Shown: positions 1-16,100, counted from the stretch's first letter. The stretch: 64,000 nt of DNA from Atrichornis clamosus (GCA_013400975.1 WBMZ01011587.1:215931-279930); one strand, 5' to 3'. The notes: generated by a model from the sequence alone, not told the origin. Numbers and translations: made by a program.

Positions 1-975
1 GATGCTCACTAAATTTTATTAAAATAGCTTTAAAAAAACTCAAAATCTAAGCTATATGTATTTCATAGGATACATATGGAATGTATGCATATGAAGAACG
101 GCGCTGGTGTAAATAGCAGTGGAATGAACGTGCTAAAAATTAAGTTGCTTGTTCACTTTCAGTTCAACATCTCAGTGTAAGCATACAGAAAGTAAGTGCT
201 CCTGTTAAGGCAGCTTGCTAGTTATCAGATTCGAAAGTTCTATTATGTTATATTAAAAACTAAAATAATAAAAAACCCATTAAAAGCTGACAATTGCTTT
301 TCATTATTACCATGGAAATGTGTTCTAAACTGTCTTCTATTTCCATCTGGTGGTCACATTAAGCTACTCAGAAGCATTGATACACAACAAGGGAAGGTAT
401 CTGAGGTATGCAAGTTGTAGCAGGAGTGAAAGATTGAAGCCAATCTGTATTGATTAAACACTACTGCATCATAATACAAAGTATTTTGCCTAAATATGTG
501 GGATGGTGCTTTCTGATTTTAACAATTAGTAATAAGTGACTTTACTTACCTCCACACTATTTCTATTACTGTCATTTTTTATTTTTCTTTTAGACCAGTA
601 TTGGTTTTCCTGCATTTCTCATGACCACATACACAACACACTAAGGAGAGTGCACATATAACTCCTGAAACTTTTGAGCCCAAACTAAGAAAGGCAGCGT
701 TACGCACAAAATTAAATCTACCCTTTAACTTTGTGTACACAGCTGAAATGAGTTTCTTATAAAAATGTATTATTTTAACATTAATTTAGAAAATTGTTAA
801 TACAGGGTCCAATTTTGTTCATTTTACTTATAAAGGACATATGCTCTATTATCTGATATGGACTCAGCATCAATAAAAATCAGTTACTCATTCAGCATTT
901 AATAAACCAGAAGCCTGGTGAAAGAGTGGATACAGGACAGTTCACATACTCCACATACTTACAGCTGGAGCTTAC
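1..975 (-). other. BTAF1 intron 25, partial
   Basis: AT-rich intronic sequence running off the left edge. No exon, repeat family or RNA gene recognised in it. Confidence 0.8.
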
Positions 976-1124
976 CTCAAGAGGCATTAGCCTAATTAGT
1001 GTTGCAAAGCACTGCGTCGCCATGAAACGTACACTGTTTGTCTGATCACTCATTCTACCCAGAACTGGAACCACTAGGAGAACAATGTATGGAACAATAC
1101 CAACATCCAGCTGCTCCATTACAC
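976..1124 (-). CDS. BTAF1: BTAF1 exon 25 (residues 1165-1214), last exon in window
   Basis: Encodes [49 protein letters not shown]. 149 bases; donor GTAAGC, phase 0. The next exon (human AGIPDPPNMSAEL) is not found in bases 1-975. Confidence 0.96.
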
Positions 1125-4100
1125 CTGCAGTGCTTATTAAGGAAATAGTTTTCACCAGTCCAGGATTGTCTGATACATACCCAGGAGATTTCACACTCAA
1201 TAGGTAAAAGTCATTAATTGGTACACTCAGATGAATGAGATTTATAGCAACAAAGCAATGTAGAAGCAGGGAAATCTGATCTACTCAATTACCTTTAGCC
1301 AGTGAATTGCATGGTTTGAGAAACAATCATCTCCACCAAAACTTTATCTGACAGACAAAATACGGGCAATGGAAATGAATGTTTCTTCTGCTTCTTTTCA
1401 CAAGAGAAAACCAGCTTATTTCATTCCTCCTCCTGGTTTTTGCAAGCAACAGTTTTTGTCCACCCAAATTAAACAACAGCAAAGAAATTTCTTCATTTCT
1501 GAATACTCAAGCAAGGATACATGCAAGTGCTTCAATTGCACCTTCTTGTTTGGTGTTGTCATCTATTGCTCCCAGCCATGGTAGAACTTTCTCTAAAAAG
1601 ATATTCATTGTTTCCATGGTAGCTATTTTGCTCATAACACCCACACAACGGGAAGCCATGTGTCTCACAGCAGTGCTGGGATGTTGAAGGCACATGTAAA
1701 GATGAGGCAAATGCTGTATTAACTGAGTAAAAGAAAAAGGTAGGGGGGAAAAGGTTACTGTGAATTATAAACGAATTAGTGATTTTTAAAAATTAGTGAT
1801 GTTTAAAATGGCTCCTTTGCAAGATCTAATTGCTTAAAACTAAAAAATAATTTTAGAAGAAACAGGCAATTGAACTTTGAACAAGTATTATTCCCCAACA
1901 CATATAAAATTCAGAGTAACAAGATATTTAGCATTTCAGTCAAAATGAAAAATAATGAAGCACTTAGTTAGCAAGCGTTTCACCTGAAAATATCCATAAC
2001 CTTTTATTAAAAAAACCCCAGAATTATTGCTTAAATATAGACACATAGGTTTAAGAATTCCTTCCAACTAGCAAATTTGTCCTAGACTCGATTTGTGTTT
2101 AGGCAGATTAATTATGTTGGGAATCTCAATAATTCTGTATGACAAGGAAGACACCCAGAAGGAAATCTGCATCTTCCCAGCAGGGTATACATATATGTCT
2201 TCAGTGTATATGTGTGTCTTCTTTTCAATCACTGCTTTTATATCAGATATCTTAAACAGATGGTCAGGTTTTTCCTAGTGTGAAAGTCCCTAAATATTAG
2301 CTCTGATGAACCAGTTTCACCCTCTTTGACTTTCTATGAATTTTTTAAAGCCTGTATACAGTATTAGAACCACCAAAACCTATCTATACAATAACTACAC
2401 ACTACATATATGTGTGTAAATATATATAATTAACATATTAAAAAAGTCTTTGCATGTCATATGCTAAATGCACTCAAAATCATTTCAGTATTTTATTAAA
2501 ATAGGTAAGAAAAAACTCCACATGATTCTTCTCCATCTGCTCAGAATTCTACAGCCATTTATTACACCTGTCCTTTCCAGAGCTCTGGCCTACTTACTCC
2601 TTGCATGGGAGCCTTGACATATATTTTTAACATCCTGTTGCCCTTCTCTGTGTCTCTTCTAGAGCTACTTATTCTGAAATATAGTACTGCACACAGGCTA
2701 GTACTGAAAATGGTGTTCAGGCACAGGCCTAAGGATAACTTTCTTGCTCCATTGCTTTCTTAACATTTCTTTTACCAGTACTTTACATTCAGCTGATACC
2801 TTCACAGAACTATCCTAACTCCAGGATCTTTCCCTATATAGAAATAGTCAGTTCAGAGAAAAGTCATTTTTTAATTAATCAAATCCAGTTTACCTGGGAG
2901 TAAACTGAGATCTCCATAAGTTTTGTGTTCTCTGCACAGACAGCCTTTCTGACAACCTTCAGTCTGGTACAGACTAGTCAGGCAGTAAACTGACTTTATT
3001 ACTACCATTTTGCCCCCACTCTGCCCACACAAACTGCATGTCAGACTATTGTAAGTCAAACTATTTCAGTCAGCCACACAGTGCACATAACCCCATTTTT
3101 ATCTGTACTTTCATAACAAAGAGAAGGTGTCATATTATCACTTTGTTCTCCAGGTTTAGGAAATTCAGAATTACAATAAAGCAGAGCCAAGATGCTGATT
3201 CCAATGTAATAGAGAGCATAAATATTATCGTAACTCAAACTTTGGACACAATCTTGTTTGGGATCTCATCCAAAAAAGGACAGGGCAAGCCTAAATTGTA
3301 GGTACTTGTTTGCTTTTATGTTTTATTCTACAATCTGCATAAATAAATACAGAATTTAACATCCTAGAGAATACAGGGGAAAAAACAGCTTTAAAACTGC
3401 ACAGCTTAACTGCTGAAGGCTTTGTCTTCCGTTTATCAAGCCTAGGATACAGGACTTGGAGAACAGGCAGGCTAGTGCATGACTAAAACACTACTTGAGC
3501 AAAATCAGAAAAACATCTAAAAAGAAAAACAAGGACTTAAAGCAGTAGCAATCAACAGACTGAAGTGTTTCATACAAAAGGTGATTACCAGAGGATGTAG
3601 CTGAGTATCCATCGAAGCTGCTGTTGTTTCAAAAACCTGCAAGGAATTTACCAACTCCTGGGCAGGAGCATCTCCTTTTTCCAGTAACGACTTTCGGTCT
3701 AGAAAAAACAGAAAAGGTGTTTGGTTTTAAGACTTACATACTGCCCCCAGCCTACCACTCCTCCCAGCTTAAATCAGAAGTGTAATTACCAAAATTATTT
3801 ATGTGAATATTGTTCCTTAACGAACCAACCATAGCATCCCAGAGATGTGGCAATCCCGTTGCCATTTCAGCACCAAAATGTTTAGCTATAGTAGATAAGG
3901 CAAATTCAGCTCCTCTTCTCTGTACAACATAAGGTTTTTGAGCCTAGAAAGAAACCATTTCACAAATTAGTGAGGACAGATAAATTTAAGAATAACAATT
4001 GCTGTCAAGGTCAGTTGCGTTATATGGGCATTCAATTCTGACTGTGTTTGTACCTACCTACAACACATTCACCGACAGTTTTTATTCCCAGTTAATTACT

Positions 4101-7100
4101 TTATAGAGGTAAAAAACCAGAAATCTTTTATAGCAGATTATTTGAAGTCTATAAATTTGAGATTTGACTTTTGCTAATACAGGTCCATTTCAACAAGACG
4201 TTTTCCAAGTGGTTTCCAGAACCACATATATTGCCAATATAGGGATACCTCAAATAGTAACATATTAGAAAACCTTACAAGAAACAATACTTGATTTGTT
4301 ATGAAGCCCTTTCTCTTGCTCTCACCCTCTTTGGCAAGCAGAATTAATAAAAAACACTTTAAAAACTAAGAACTAAATCCGCAACACTGTTTAGGAATCA
4401 CAGTCCTGCCCAGGATCTTATTAAAACACACTGAAGCTTTAAATTAATAAAACAGTAGCAAAAAAGTTTAGGACATCAAATATGAAAGTCACACACACAT
4501 CCTATTTCACAGCCATATTTCAATTACTGGTTTTAATGCTTCAGAGGCATCCAGCATGCACTGAGATGACCAAGACTAACAAGGGTAACAGGACAGTTTG
4601 TGTCCTCTTGTGTTTGTTCCACATTTTGTGGAAATCCATCTGCATGAATTTATATTGATATTCATATTCTACACTAAATATCAGGTTTCAGGAGTTAATT
4701 TTCTTATATGGCGAACCGAACACTTAAAACATCCTCAAACATAAGCCTCTTGCATCACAAAACTTCATGTCAACTCAGTTATCTCATGAGGAGATCCTAG
4801 GTATCCCTACTGGTGCCAGTGGATTCAAAGTAATGGAAGTAAGGGGTGGATGTGAAGTTTCAAATTCCAGCTTTTGAGGTGTACCTCATCAAGTTCCGTG
4901 GGAATGCTTCCACTGCTGCCTGTGGGGAGATCTGCAATAGGGGCTTTTGGAGCTTTTGGAGTAGGACCTCGCCGACTGGTGATGGCAAAAGCAGCTTTCT
5001 GATGTCTGTACAGTGTAATTATTCCCCTGTGCTTAGTAACTGTGTGCTGCATCCCATCCTTATCAGAGTTGGGCCCTAAAAGAAAAGGGAGAACAGTTGA
5101 CAACAATTTAAGCTGCAGTTTAACACACAAAGGGACGTGAGAGCTACCTACAAGTCATCAGCTGACTGTGCTTTAAAAAAAAAAGATCGTAATTTTCTCA
5201 TCCTTGAGCATGATGGCACTTCAGTACAGAGTAGAGTTACTCTGCTAGGAACACATTATAGACTTGGAGAAAAATTTAAGTGTGCAAACTGCCAGAAATT
5301 CTTATTCAGCAAGAAGCACAGGTAACACTCCAATCAAATATAAAACGTTTGCAAAATTTAACAAAATACACGCTATGTTGTAAAGTTTAAACTACTTATG
5401 TTCTGTGTCCTTTACAAACAGTTCAACACTTCTATCATGATACAGTAACAGATGCCATCAGTATCTCTGGATTTGTTGACATTTCTATTTGTACTAAAGA
5501 GCTTCATTTTCAATCAGATATAACATTACTGATTAAAGGAGAACATTCATTAAGGAAGAATAAAATGTTTAATGGTCAAACCTTAAAACAGGTTAGATTC
5601 TTTGAGAGTATTAAGATCTTAATGTGGATAATTTGGGTTGTTCATTCAATCCATATATTTTCAATAATGGACAGCCTTTTAAGGCATCCATGACCATTGC
5701 ATGCAAAGGATTATACAGCTCTGAAAACCATCCTCATCTTTTTTTATCTTATTATTAGCCTATGGAATGTAACAGAAGTCTCATGTTTTTGAGAGACTAC
5801 TCAAATTTCCATTCTTACTGAATTTCAAAGAAAAGCTTAGTAAGTGAAATGTGGTCATCTGTAAGTGAAATGTGGTCATAACTGGATAATAACCAAGAGT
5901 CAATACCTGGAAATTGGAATTGAAGTATTTTATACATATATTTTCTGAAAACAATACACATTAGTTGCACAGAGTTTAAAATCCCTAAATGAAATAATTA
6001 TTAATAAATAAATACTCAAATATTCATTTTAACTGTTCAGAAATAAGCACAGACATTTCAAGAATCCTGGCAGTCTTAAGATATCCTACCTTTTGAGTTT
6101 TCATGGCTACTCTGAGGCTGTGCAGGACATGCTGCTAGAGGGGTAAGATGTGGATCCACACAGAGGGAGTTGCAGAGATTTTTTATAATCTTTGAGTTGG
6201 GACAAGGAGACCTTGTTGTACACTGTTGAAGTAACTTTGCTATACATGAAGCCACATAGTTTTGCACAAGTGTATTCTCTTCTTTTTTAATAGCTTCCAT
6301 TAAGGGTTTTATAACAGGATTTAGTTTTTCGGGAAGTTGCTGCAAGTTCACAACTGCACATGCAGCAAATGTATGGACTCGCAGATGCAGCACCTGCCAT
6401 TCTTGGTTTGTTTCTGTAACAGTCATTTGGACTTGTTGCCGTTTACTGTCCAACTGTTGCAGAACTTTAGGATTCAAAGTAAAGGCTGATGTCACTTCAC
6501 TGAAAACAGAAGTAACCTGAGAGAAAGGAAAAAAAGAATCACAAATCTGTTTCATTTACTGTAAAACAGGATATTCTCATGGCACAACATGAGTCACTTG
6601 ACCAGATATCTCTATTTTCTGAGTAAATAACAGGAAATGCTCCATGATGTAGTTTCTGGAATCCTGAACTGCAGATCAAAGGGAAAATCAGGCATATCAT
6701 AAACATTTAAAGTCTAGATTCCCAAAGCTACGAGAACAGTTTATGTACTCCTCCAAATGTAGATTGTCCCATATCTGCCAGTTACATCCAGATATTCTAG
6801 AAATACAAGACCATGTGACAGATAAGCAAAGGGGAAGGTGAATACAAGAATCCAGAAAGGATGTCCAAGGTCCTGTGAATGAACAAGTTGTTTCTGAGCC
6901 TCTTTTCTTTTGAGGAAAGAGACTGAGACAAAAATGTGAGAAAAAAGCACAACAAAGTAGTAGCAGGACTTTCCATACCCTTCCCCACTCACAACTGGTT
7001 GATTAAATCTTTCACTGGAAACAGATTAATAGCAGATTAAAAGGTCAGGGGCAAGGCAGGAAAAGGTGTAGAATTTACATGGTCTATTTACAAGTCCTTT

Positions 7101-10100
7101 GACAGTGGTTTTGAAGGGGTTGCAGACTGCCTTGTTTTCTTGTGTGTAGATTTCAATAGTGAATCCACACCTCACACTCAGAACACCCAGTTGTATTCTC
7201 CTGTTAAGTATGTACCTTGCACTGCACTTGATTTTTGTCAGACTGTAAACACACCTCAGGGGGAACAGTATCTATACACAACCCGTGACATGAGATATGC
7301 AAGGGTCACCACATTATTCCTGCAAGTTACTGTCTATGCAATAATTATGCTGAAGATGCATTTCAAGACAAGAACAGATTTGAAGGAAGGGCAGACATGC
7401 CTCTACTTACCAGCTCATGAGCTTGATCTATTGTAAATACACTGCAGTTTACTCTGTTTCCAACGTCAATATGTGCATCGGCTAACAATGAGATGAGTTG
7501 TTTACATTCATTTTGCATTCGTGTAAAGGGAACAGCAATTTCATCATAATAGAGATGTTCAGAAAGGACCCCAAGTAAACGAGGTTGCACACAAATAGCC
7601 ACAGTTGTACACTCCTGTAACAGAAAAGACAATTTGCATTTCTGAGTAATCAGAATTTTCTTTTGTTCCAATTTGGGCAGCTCAATCTAGCTAAAAAAAC
7701 CCCAATTTCCAGAGGGACCATTAACATCTGTAACCCAGAATACGAAAGATTAGGAAGAAAAAGGCTGCCACTAGAAGTGGTAGCAAATAGAGGAAAGACA
7801 GTCATCTTAAAAGGAGTCACTGACCTTAGCTAAAAGGCATCTTGAGATTAGACTTACCTGTAGAAAAAATGTGAGCATATTTACAGAGTCATAGGTCTGA
7901 CAGCTGGCATTTATTTAGCTACTGAGTACTGTATCCACTGTCTAACAATCAAGATTTTGCTATTTAGATGTATAAACACCATTTTAGCTTACCAATTGAA
8001 ATGTTATTTCAAGCTAAGTACCACACAACAAGCAGTGGATTGAGTTAGTAAGTGAAATATATTTTTGCTGCAGAAACATCCTACCTTTTGCAAGGCTGCC
8101 CACTCACAGATTACTAACGCAACGCTAATCCTCTGCAAAGCAGATTTAGAATTCAAGTGGAAGAGCAGTAGCTGAGCTAATGACTCAGCTGGCTTTATTT
8201 CTTGAGTAACAGTATTTACACCTGGGTCACAAATGCAGCAACAAAGTGCTCCCAGCAACCTGACAAGAGGAAAAAGAACAGTCACTTCAATGTTACAGTT
8301 ACTCTGTAATTAATGACTCAAAATGACGATGCCAAAATAGTAATTAGATTTTGGCAAAACCACTACATGTAAGGAAAAAATACGTTGCTTTTAAGTGTTT
8401 TTTTTAATATTCCCAGTAAACTGACTTTGCTGCCATCATCCGAGCACGCATGACAACATAATCTCTGGTTGCTGGATCTTCTGCAATGCTGTCTGCCCCA
8501 GCAATATATTCCTGAATCACTTCCTTATTCTGGGTTTGACCTTGACGCAGTTTAGCACCTGCCTTTTCCTATGGAATAAAGGAAAGGTTGAAAATAAGTG
8601 TGTTTGTAATAAAAAGATGAATTCATATTCCATAACATTCCAAATAACCACCACAACATGCAAAAGTTGGACTAAGACAGAATACCTCTTGGATAACAGA
8701 CTTCTTAAAGCAGTTAATACTAGTAAATAATTTATTCACTAACAGCATTCTGTAGTCCAATTAAATGTGTGCTATATTCCTTCACTATAATATTAAGATT
8801 AGTACTCAACATACAGCTGATAAACACATAGGGGAAAAAGGAAACCTCTCTCAGCATGTTTTCAGAAATAACATAGCTCTTTTAGATTTAATTCAGTCCT
8901 GCAAACAGATGGCTTTGGAACCACGTAAATAAAGACTTCATGAAGTATCCACATAGAGCATGTTACATGGCAGAACTTAATTCTCATGGATATCTGACAA
9001 GAACTCTTTCAATCTACAGACTTGAGGCTTGTAGGACAGTTTAGAGTTGTAGAAAGGCACCACCACTCCCCTCAACACCTTTAGAATATGTTTTATATAC
9101 CATTAAGCAATTTCCTACTTTCCCCAGAACAGTCAGTGAGGTCATATTTCACTTACTTTTGACCTAGTTTTTACTTCTAGCAACATGTTTAAGTCAATGG
9201 GCAAATGAGATGGTTGCATCATTAAGCAGAGCCAGGCTCCCATCCACGGACAAGCAGCTGCAACAACATACTGTACAGATGCCTTGTTCAACAGTTCAAG
9301 CCACACCTTGGGAAGAAGCATAGTAGAAATCATGACAAATTTGTACGTGGTCTACCTAAGATCATACACATACTGAGAAACTCTAGGAACCATCTCTCAT
9401 TCACTCTGTAGCAAAGTATCACATAGACCAATTACAAAAAATTTAACATGAGCACACTATTCTTCATCTGCACAAAAGTACAGAGGATTTGGAAGAGCAG
9501 GATACACAAACACTACATATCTAGGTGGTAAGTCATGCAAATACCTTGTGAATAAGATCCAGAATTTCCTGGTTGCTTTCTAAGATACAAAATTGGAATA
9601 TGTGCCTCAACATGTCTTGCAGAATTGGAGTCAGCCATGTTGAAGAACTCTGAAACAAGGATATCACATGACCAAGCATATTCCAATATGTATCACAGTA
9701 AAACACTAGTAACTCTCATACTTACCTGGTCTTGTGTAGACAAGAGTGTGAATAACGTTTCCAGTGCTGCTTTGCGCACAGAAGATATCGTGTGATGTAA
9801 GAACGGCCACACACGTGGGACCAGAACTGTGAGGGACTGCTGAATACTGCAGGAAGGGGAGATGAAGAGGCAGTGACAGGGAAAAAACCAAAACACACAA
9901 AGCTAAGTTAATTTTATTTATCCTCATTTAATCCAAAAGAAAGGAAAGGAAAGTATTATTGCATATACTTGGTGATTTTAAGTCAAGGATCAAGTTATGA
10001 CATTTAAAGGAATTTGAGTTATCTTTTTCAGGAAAATACTGTTTTGGGGGATTTTTTTACCAGTATAGAGAACTAGTCAATTTAAGCATGTATTTTTATC

Positions 10101-13100
10101 ATGTTTTTTCCCAGATTATACTTTGGGTTTTGTTGAAACTGTTCAGAAAAAAAAAGGAGGGGCTGTTTCTGTTTTGAATTTGCTATTACGCAGTTATTAC
10201 TTTACAAAAAATTAAAAGCAAGCTTGCATCTTTTGAGCGTGAACTTGCACATCAACTGATGCAAGTAGTACATGCTGAATTAAAGACTCCATTAGTAACA
10301 AAACTTCATTCTTTATTTTGAATTTGGGCAAAAACCAGCTTCAGTAGTGCCAATCATATAGGATGAGAAAAACCAAATGTGTAAAGCATCTACTTTAAGT
10401 GCAGATGCTGTGAGCTTACCACGTATATTATGAAAAATTTAACATACATTCAATTCCTTTAATTTGCCAGAGTCCCAAACACATAGGACCTTGGCAGCAT
10501 CTTCAACCAGTCACAGAATTACTGGTTGTACTACTAATGTGCATTTCTACATTTGCAGCTTTCTTTAAAACTGTTCCAATAGCAAAGTTCTACAGGTTCC
10601 TGATGTGTTTTAAAGTACACAGTTTGGTCTCGTTTCGAGTTTTTCTGCTTCTTGTTGACAAACAAAATCTTTGTGGGCAGGACCACTGCAGGAGTGGAAC
10701 AAATATCCTTTACTAAGATACTCAAGATGAATGGAGAGAAAGGAAAAAAAGTCACATATAAACTATGTCTAGTACACCTCTTAATTCTTTTGTTGCATTT
10801 CACTAATGTAATGAAAATAGAAGCACTGTCCTAACCTTCACTTTAAGGAAAAACAGGAGTAGAATAAAAGTAGAGTAAAATTCTGAGTTAATCATCTCCT
10901 TGACACATTACTTGAAAGGAAGTGGTAATTCCAATTTGAAAATAAGTGGACACTCAAACCTGTAATACTGAAGCAATACTAATTAAAAAGTTACCTGCAT
11001 TTGCGGACCTGAGGATAAGTCAGAAGGGATGAAAGAAGGATCATGATACTGTTTGTGGAAGCTGTCAAGTCATCCAACTCCAGAAGTGCATCCCACAAGG
11101 TATTAAGAATAAAAGGCACCTATACAAATAAGCAGAGGAGGTTATTATTAAAAAAAAAAATCCCAGTGCTGCCTTTAAGTATTATTTTCTTCACTTAAAC
11201 CAAAAGTGAACTTAAAACAGTTCAGTCACCTTCTGAGATTGAAGCTGGACCAGGCTTTCCACTACTGGTACTAAAGATGCTGCAGCAACAGCTCGGACAT
11301 CATCATCCAGATCTTGCAGACCTTCAATTATCGCAGGCAACACCTTAGGCAATAAAGTGTTGATCATGTCCTGCCAAAAAGATCAAAAGCATCTGTGAAT
11401 TTAAAAAGCACATAATGATCCAATCAACTAAGATGTACTCTAAGTGTGTGAATAAACCTGCTTTTTTAAAAGAGAAGGTACAGGTCCACGACTGTAATTT
11501 AAATATTGTAAGTTACTATTCATGAAGTTAAACCTAGGTTGTAAATTTAATGAACTATAAGTCAGCTCAGTTTTGGTATAAACAAAGCTCAGTGTCTGCA
11601 GAATACCACCACATGTAGCCTAAAACTTCTTGTAACACTCTGCTTTGTTACCTCACATCATGTACCACCAAAAGCAGGCAGGCATGGGCTCTATTTATGT
11701 TTTCTGCAGGTAACTTACCAAGTTACAAGAGCACAACTTCACTATGTACTTGCAGTGCGGATATAAAAGTGCAGTCACACATCTCATGACCCACAAGCCT
11801 GCAGTACAAGCAAGCTTGCTTTATCACACCTATCTACAGTTCAGCCACATCCTCTACTTTGAGCAGAGATTTTTGATCCAAAGTTGTCTACAATTTGTCA
11901 TGAGGGTTATTACCTGACGTACTGCCAAAGCATACTTTATTCCTAGAAGACCACCATGTCTCACTTCCCATTGTTCCTGTGTTAGCAGCTTCAGGAGAAC
12001 ATCCACAGTTTTATGAACACCAGTTTCATTCATGTGTTTCAATACTACTCCCAGAGTTTGAGCACAAGTCTCACGTACTGGTGCTACTACCTAGGAAAAA
12101 GTAAATGATAAAACAGATACTTCTGTATGAAATTTGACTCATAAAGAAATCAATGTGAGTAGAGTCAGATGACCAAACTATACGAACAAGGCGAAATTTA
12201 TTATCAGCTACTTTTTAATAAGCATCTCTGAGCAGTTACAACAGTCACATGCAGTAGCACTGTACAGAGCACAGCCAACCTGCTGCCGTATTAGCTCCTG
12301 CAGAAGCCTGCTGATCTACATCTCCACACAAAGGTAACTTAAACTTACTTCATCTGAAACAAAGTCTCCAAATCTGTCTAGTGCAAATACACAAAGAAGT
12401 CTAATAACCAAGTCTTCTAGCCACTCCTGATGCTGCTGAATCATCTGTAAGAGAAGAATTAAACACCTTGACTCTATTTATTCATGAAGCATTTCTGATA
12501 CACTTCCTTAGCTAGAATTTGTAAAAGATATGACAATAAATGTTGAAATTTACTCAATATAGTCCTCTTGCACAGATAGTCAAGGCCAAGAAGTAGTCAG
12601 CACTTATTCAGCTCACCTGGGTTACTGCAAACATCAGAACCTGGTTGTTTTCATCTCCAAAAACACAGTACCTTTATTAAAAGGCTAGTGTCCTGCTTTC
12701 AGTTGGGGGAGTTACATTTTCACTCACTAGCTGGTGCAGTGCTGTGTTTTGGCTTCAGTGTAAGAATAACATTGACAACACACTGATGTTCTGGTTGTTG
12801 CTAAGTCATGCTGACCCTGAGTCAAGGACTTTGGAGTGTCTCATGCTCTGCCAGTGAGGAGGTGCATAAAAAGCAGAGAGGGAGCACAGCTGGGACAGGG
12901 AACCCCAAGGGGGCAAAGGGACATCCCACACCACAGAATGTCATGCCCAGTATATAAACGGGGGGAGGTACCCAGAAAGGGCTGATCAGTGCATGGAGCC
13001 AGGCTGGGCATTGATCAGTGGGTGGTGAGTGATTATATTGTGCAGCACTTGTTTTTCATGTGTTTTAATTCTTTTTCATTACTGTTTTTACTGTTACTAT

Positions 13101-16100
13101 AATTAGTACTAGTATTACAGTATTTTACTTTGTTTCAATTATTAAACTGTTCTTTTCTCAACACACGAGTTTCACTTTTTTCCTGATGGTCCTCCCCATC
13201 CCACCAGAGGGGGGAGTGAGTAAGAGCCTGTGTCATGCTTAGTTGGCTGCTGGAGTTAAAGTACAACAGCTGGAGAGCACTTTGTAAGGTGGACAATTTT
13301 ATTCCTACACAGTACACAAAGGTAAAGTCATTCAGATAATCTACACTGACCAATAGCAACATATCCTAGGCAAGTCAATATGTTGGAAGTATATTTACAA
13401 AGTAAACAAACTATGAAGCAGTACTTTTTTGTGGGGGATCCAGTGAAAGAACTTTCTTTTCAGCCCCATCTCCACCAGATTTAACAAAGCAATTTACACC
13501 AAGCTCATCTTCAAGCTCTGGCCACTGTTAGAGATCAATAATTCTGTAATTTTCTATCTTGGAGCAGAAGCCCCATAAAAGCAACTGCTCAGGCATCATC
13601 TTTCTCATCTCCACTGTCTGCCTACTAGCTCACCACTTCCCTTGAAAACTACCCTTTTAATGAACAAAACTTGAAGCATATTATGGATTTCATACTCCCA
13701 TACACGCCGAAGAATTATACCCAGTATACAGCATGCACAGCAGGCTTTGAGGCTAGCTGGAGTACATGCATTTTCCATAAACAGTTAAGAAATGATTTAA
13801 AGCATCTCATCACTGCAGCCTGTGTTACCACTACCCAGAAATCTCCACGGAACAAATACTACTTCACAGGGAGCAAGGAGAGAGAAGCTTTTGCTTTCCC
13901 TATATACAAGTATGCTGAAGTACATCGATTTACATCTTATTCTTCCACTCTCTAAACCACAGGGTCTCCCAGCTGCCTCTACAGTAGGGAAGTCAGGAGG
14001 AATCTGGATGGAATTTACTATTAGTAAACAAGCTATTACTGTCAGGGTATTTTTTAAAAACTGTTTTCCTTTTGAAAAGACTATTTTAACTCCGTTTCTT
14101 ATATAAAGAGTGGCAAATTGGTAAGTCCTCCTACTATTTTAGCAAGTAGAATTAGATGGTCTGAGACATTACTTGAGTTACATAAACGACTTGACAATTT
14201 TGTTTCAGCACAGCCTTACTATGACTTAAAAATAGTATTTTCTAATATAGAAGCTAGTGTTTTCTAACTTTATACACAACCAACATATTAATGGCTACTT
14301 ATACAGTAGTATTGGTTTCTGCACAGGTCTTTTAAAAATAATGTTGTACCAGTGCATACAGTGATGTCATCCAGATGATTTTGAGCAGACAAGTCTTAAG
14401 GTTTATATTCCCCCACATAACCCACCTGCTGCAAGTTTAAGTATTTTAAGAAGTCTGTTTTCTAAACTTCATTTAAGCAACATATTAGGTCTAAATGACT
14501 AGAAACTTACCTCCTCTAAAGAGCTATCTCCCATTTTACCGCCACTTTTCCCATGAGCTTTAAGTATCTCTCTCAGTCCAGTACCTGCACCATGCCGAAC
14601 CTAGCAAAGTGAAATAAAAAGTCGGTTTTAAAACAAGAGGGGCCCATGTAGGATAACTGAAACAATACTACTGTATTCTTAAGAGATATTTCAAAGTGCT
14701 GCAGACTTGTGGGAGTTATTAGATCAAATCATATACTTAAATATTCATCTGTCCAAAAATCAACCTCCTTTTTCCCAAGTATTTGCCAGCTTATGAACAG
14801 AAGCAAGAAAGAACTGCTTCTATTTTCTAACATGTTATATTTGCAGTAATGTAGCCAACATTAAAATACTTTTACCTCACTATGCTATAAGACACTAGTT
14901 GTCAGAAGAGAAATTTGAAGATATTCCTGTTTTTATTAAGTTTATAAGCTAAGGCAAATAAATATTATCATATTTTTAAACACCTCATGTTTAATATTTC
15001 TCTATAACTCTTTGTATTTCTTAAACAGTTTGGATCCTCACTGAATATTTTGAAGTCTGCAAAACAAATATCTGAGAATTACTATTCTGCATAGCTTACA
15101 AGTCTGACTTGCTTGACTGGATATTAGAAGTTAACAAGTGATATGGGAAAGCAAATTATGGGCACTTGCATATTCTCACTAAACATGAACAGCTGAACAC
15201 CCTAGAAAGTTTTGGAAACAATAAAAGACCAGGAGAAAGGGGTGCTTACAGACACACCTGTTTCTGGTATTTTTGATACCTAACTGGACTAGTAATTGGG
15301 TTCTCAAGAAAAGCCCAGTCAACAGATACACAAAGTTGCAAAGGCAGTGTTTTGAACCAGGTTTTCATTGAAAGGCCTTTGCACAGGCTAAACCTGTGAC
15401 TTTTTTTTGGTAAAGGACACTTCATATACATGTTTGTTGCTTGCAGAAAATTGTTATGTTTCACTGCGTGGTAGTAACAACTAGAATCCAGTATTTGGTA
15501 GCCCTCCCTTAATCAGAATATCTTAGATAAAATGCAAGCATACTTGTCCCCTATGTATAGCTCAGTGGCTGTTGGTTAAAGCTGTAAGCAAGCCAATAGA
15601 AAACAGCCACAGAGTCTTAAAATCCTAATTGTTCATATATCAACCATTTATTTGGTCCAAGATTGCTGATGAGATAGGTTTTACAAGTCAAAAGGAGGAG
15701 ATTTTGCTACTTAACTTCTCAGCTTCTGCAAACACAAAACAGCAAGACAAATATATAAAGGAAATACCAGTACAAGGGATTCATCTTCCCTGACTTCAGC
15801 TGCCTGTAAGCTCGGCAAGCAGTCTGAACTAGTCACCCAGGATCTCTAGACACTGCAAAATGTTGCCAGAAAGCCATTTTAAACATACATTTTGAGGTAG
15901 GTTAATCTGGTTTTCACCCAGAACATACTGTAATAATGATTCTGTATTGATCTACTTCCCTTATTAAGATGTATGCACCTTATAGCAAATCTCTGTGTTT
16001 CCAAGTTTGAGAGCAAGCTGGCTCTGCCCATACTGAGATCACCGAGACTGTGCTACAGATACACATAAGGATGTTAGAGCTGATGTTAATACTCAACCTT

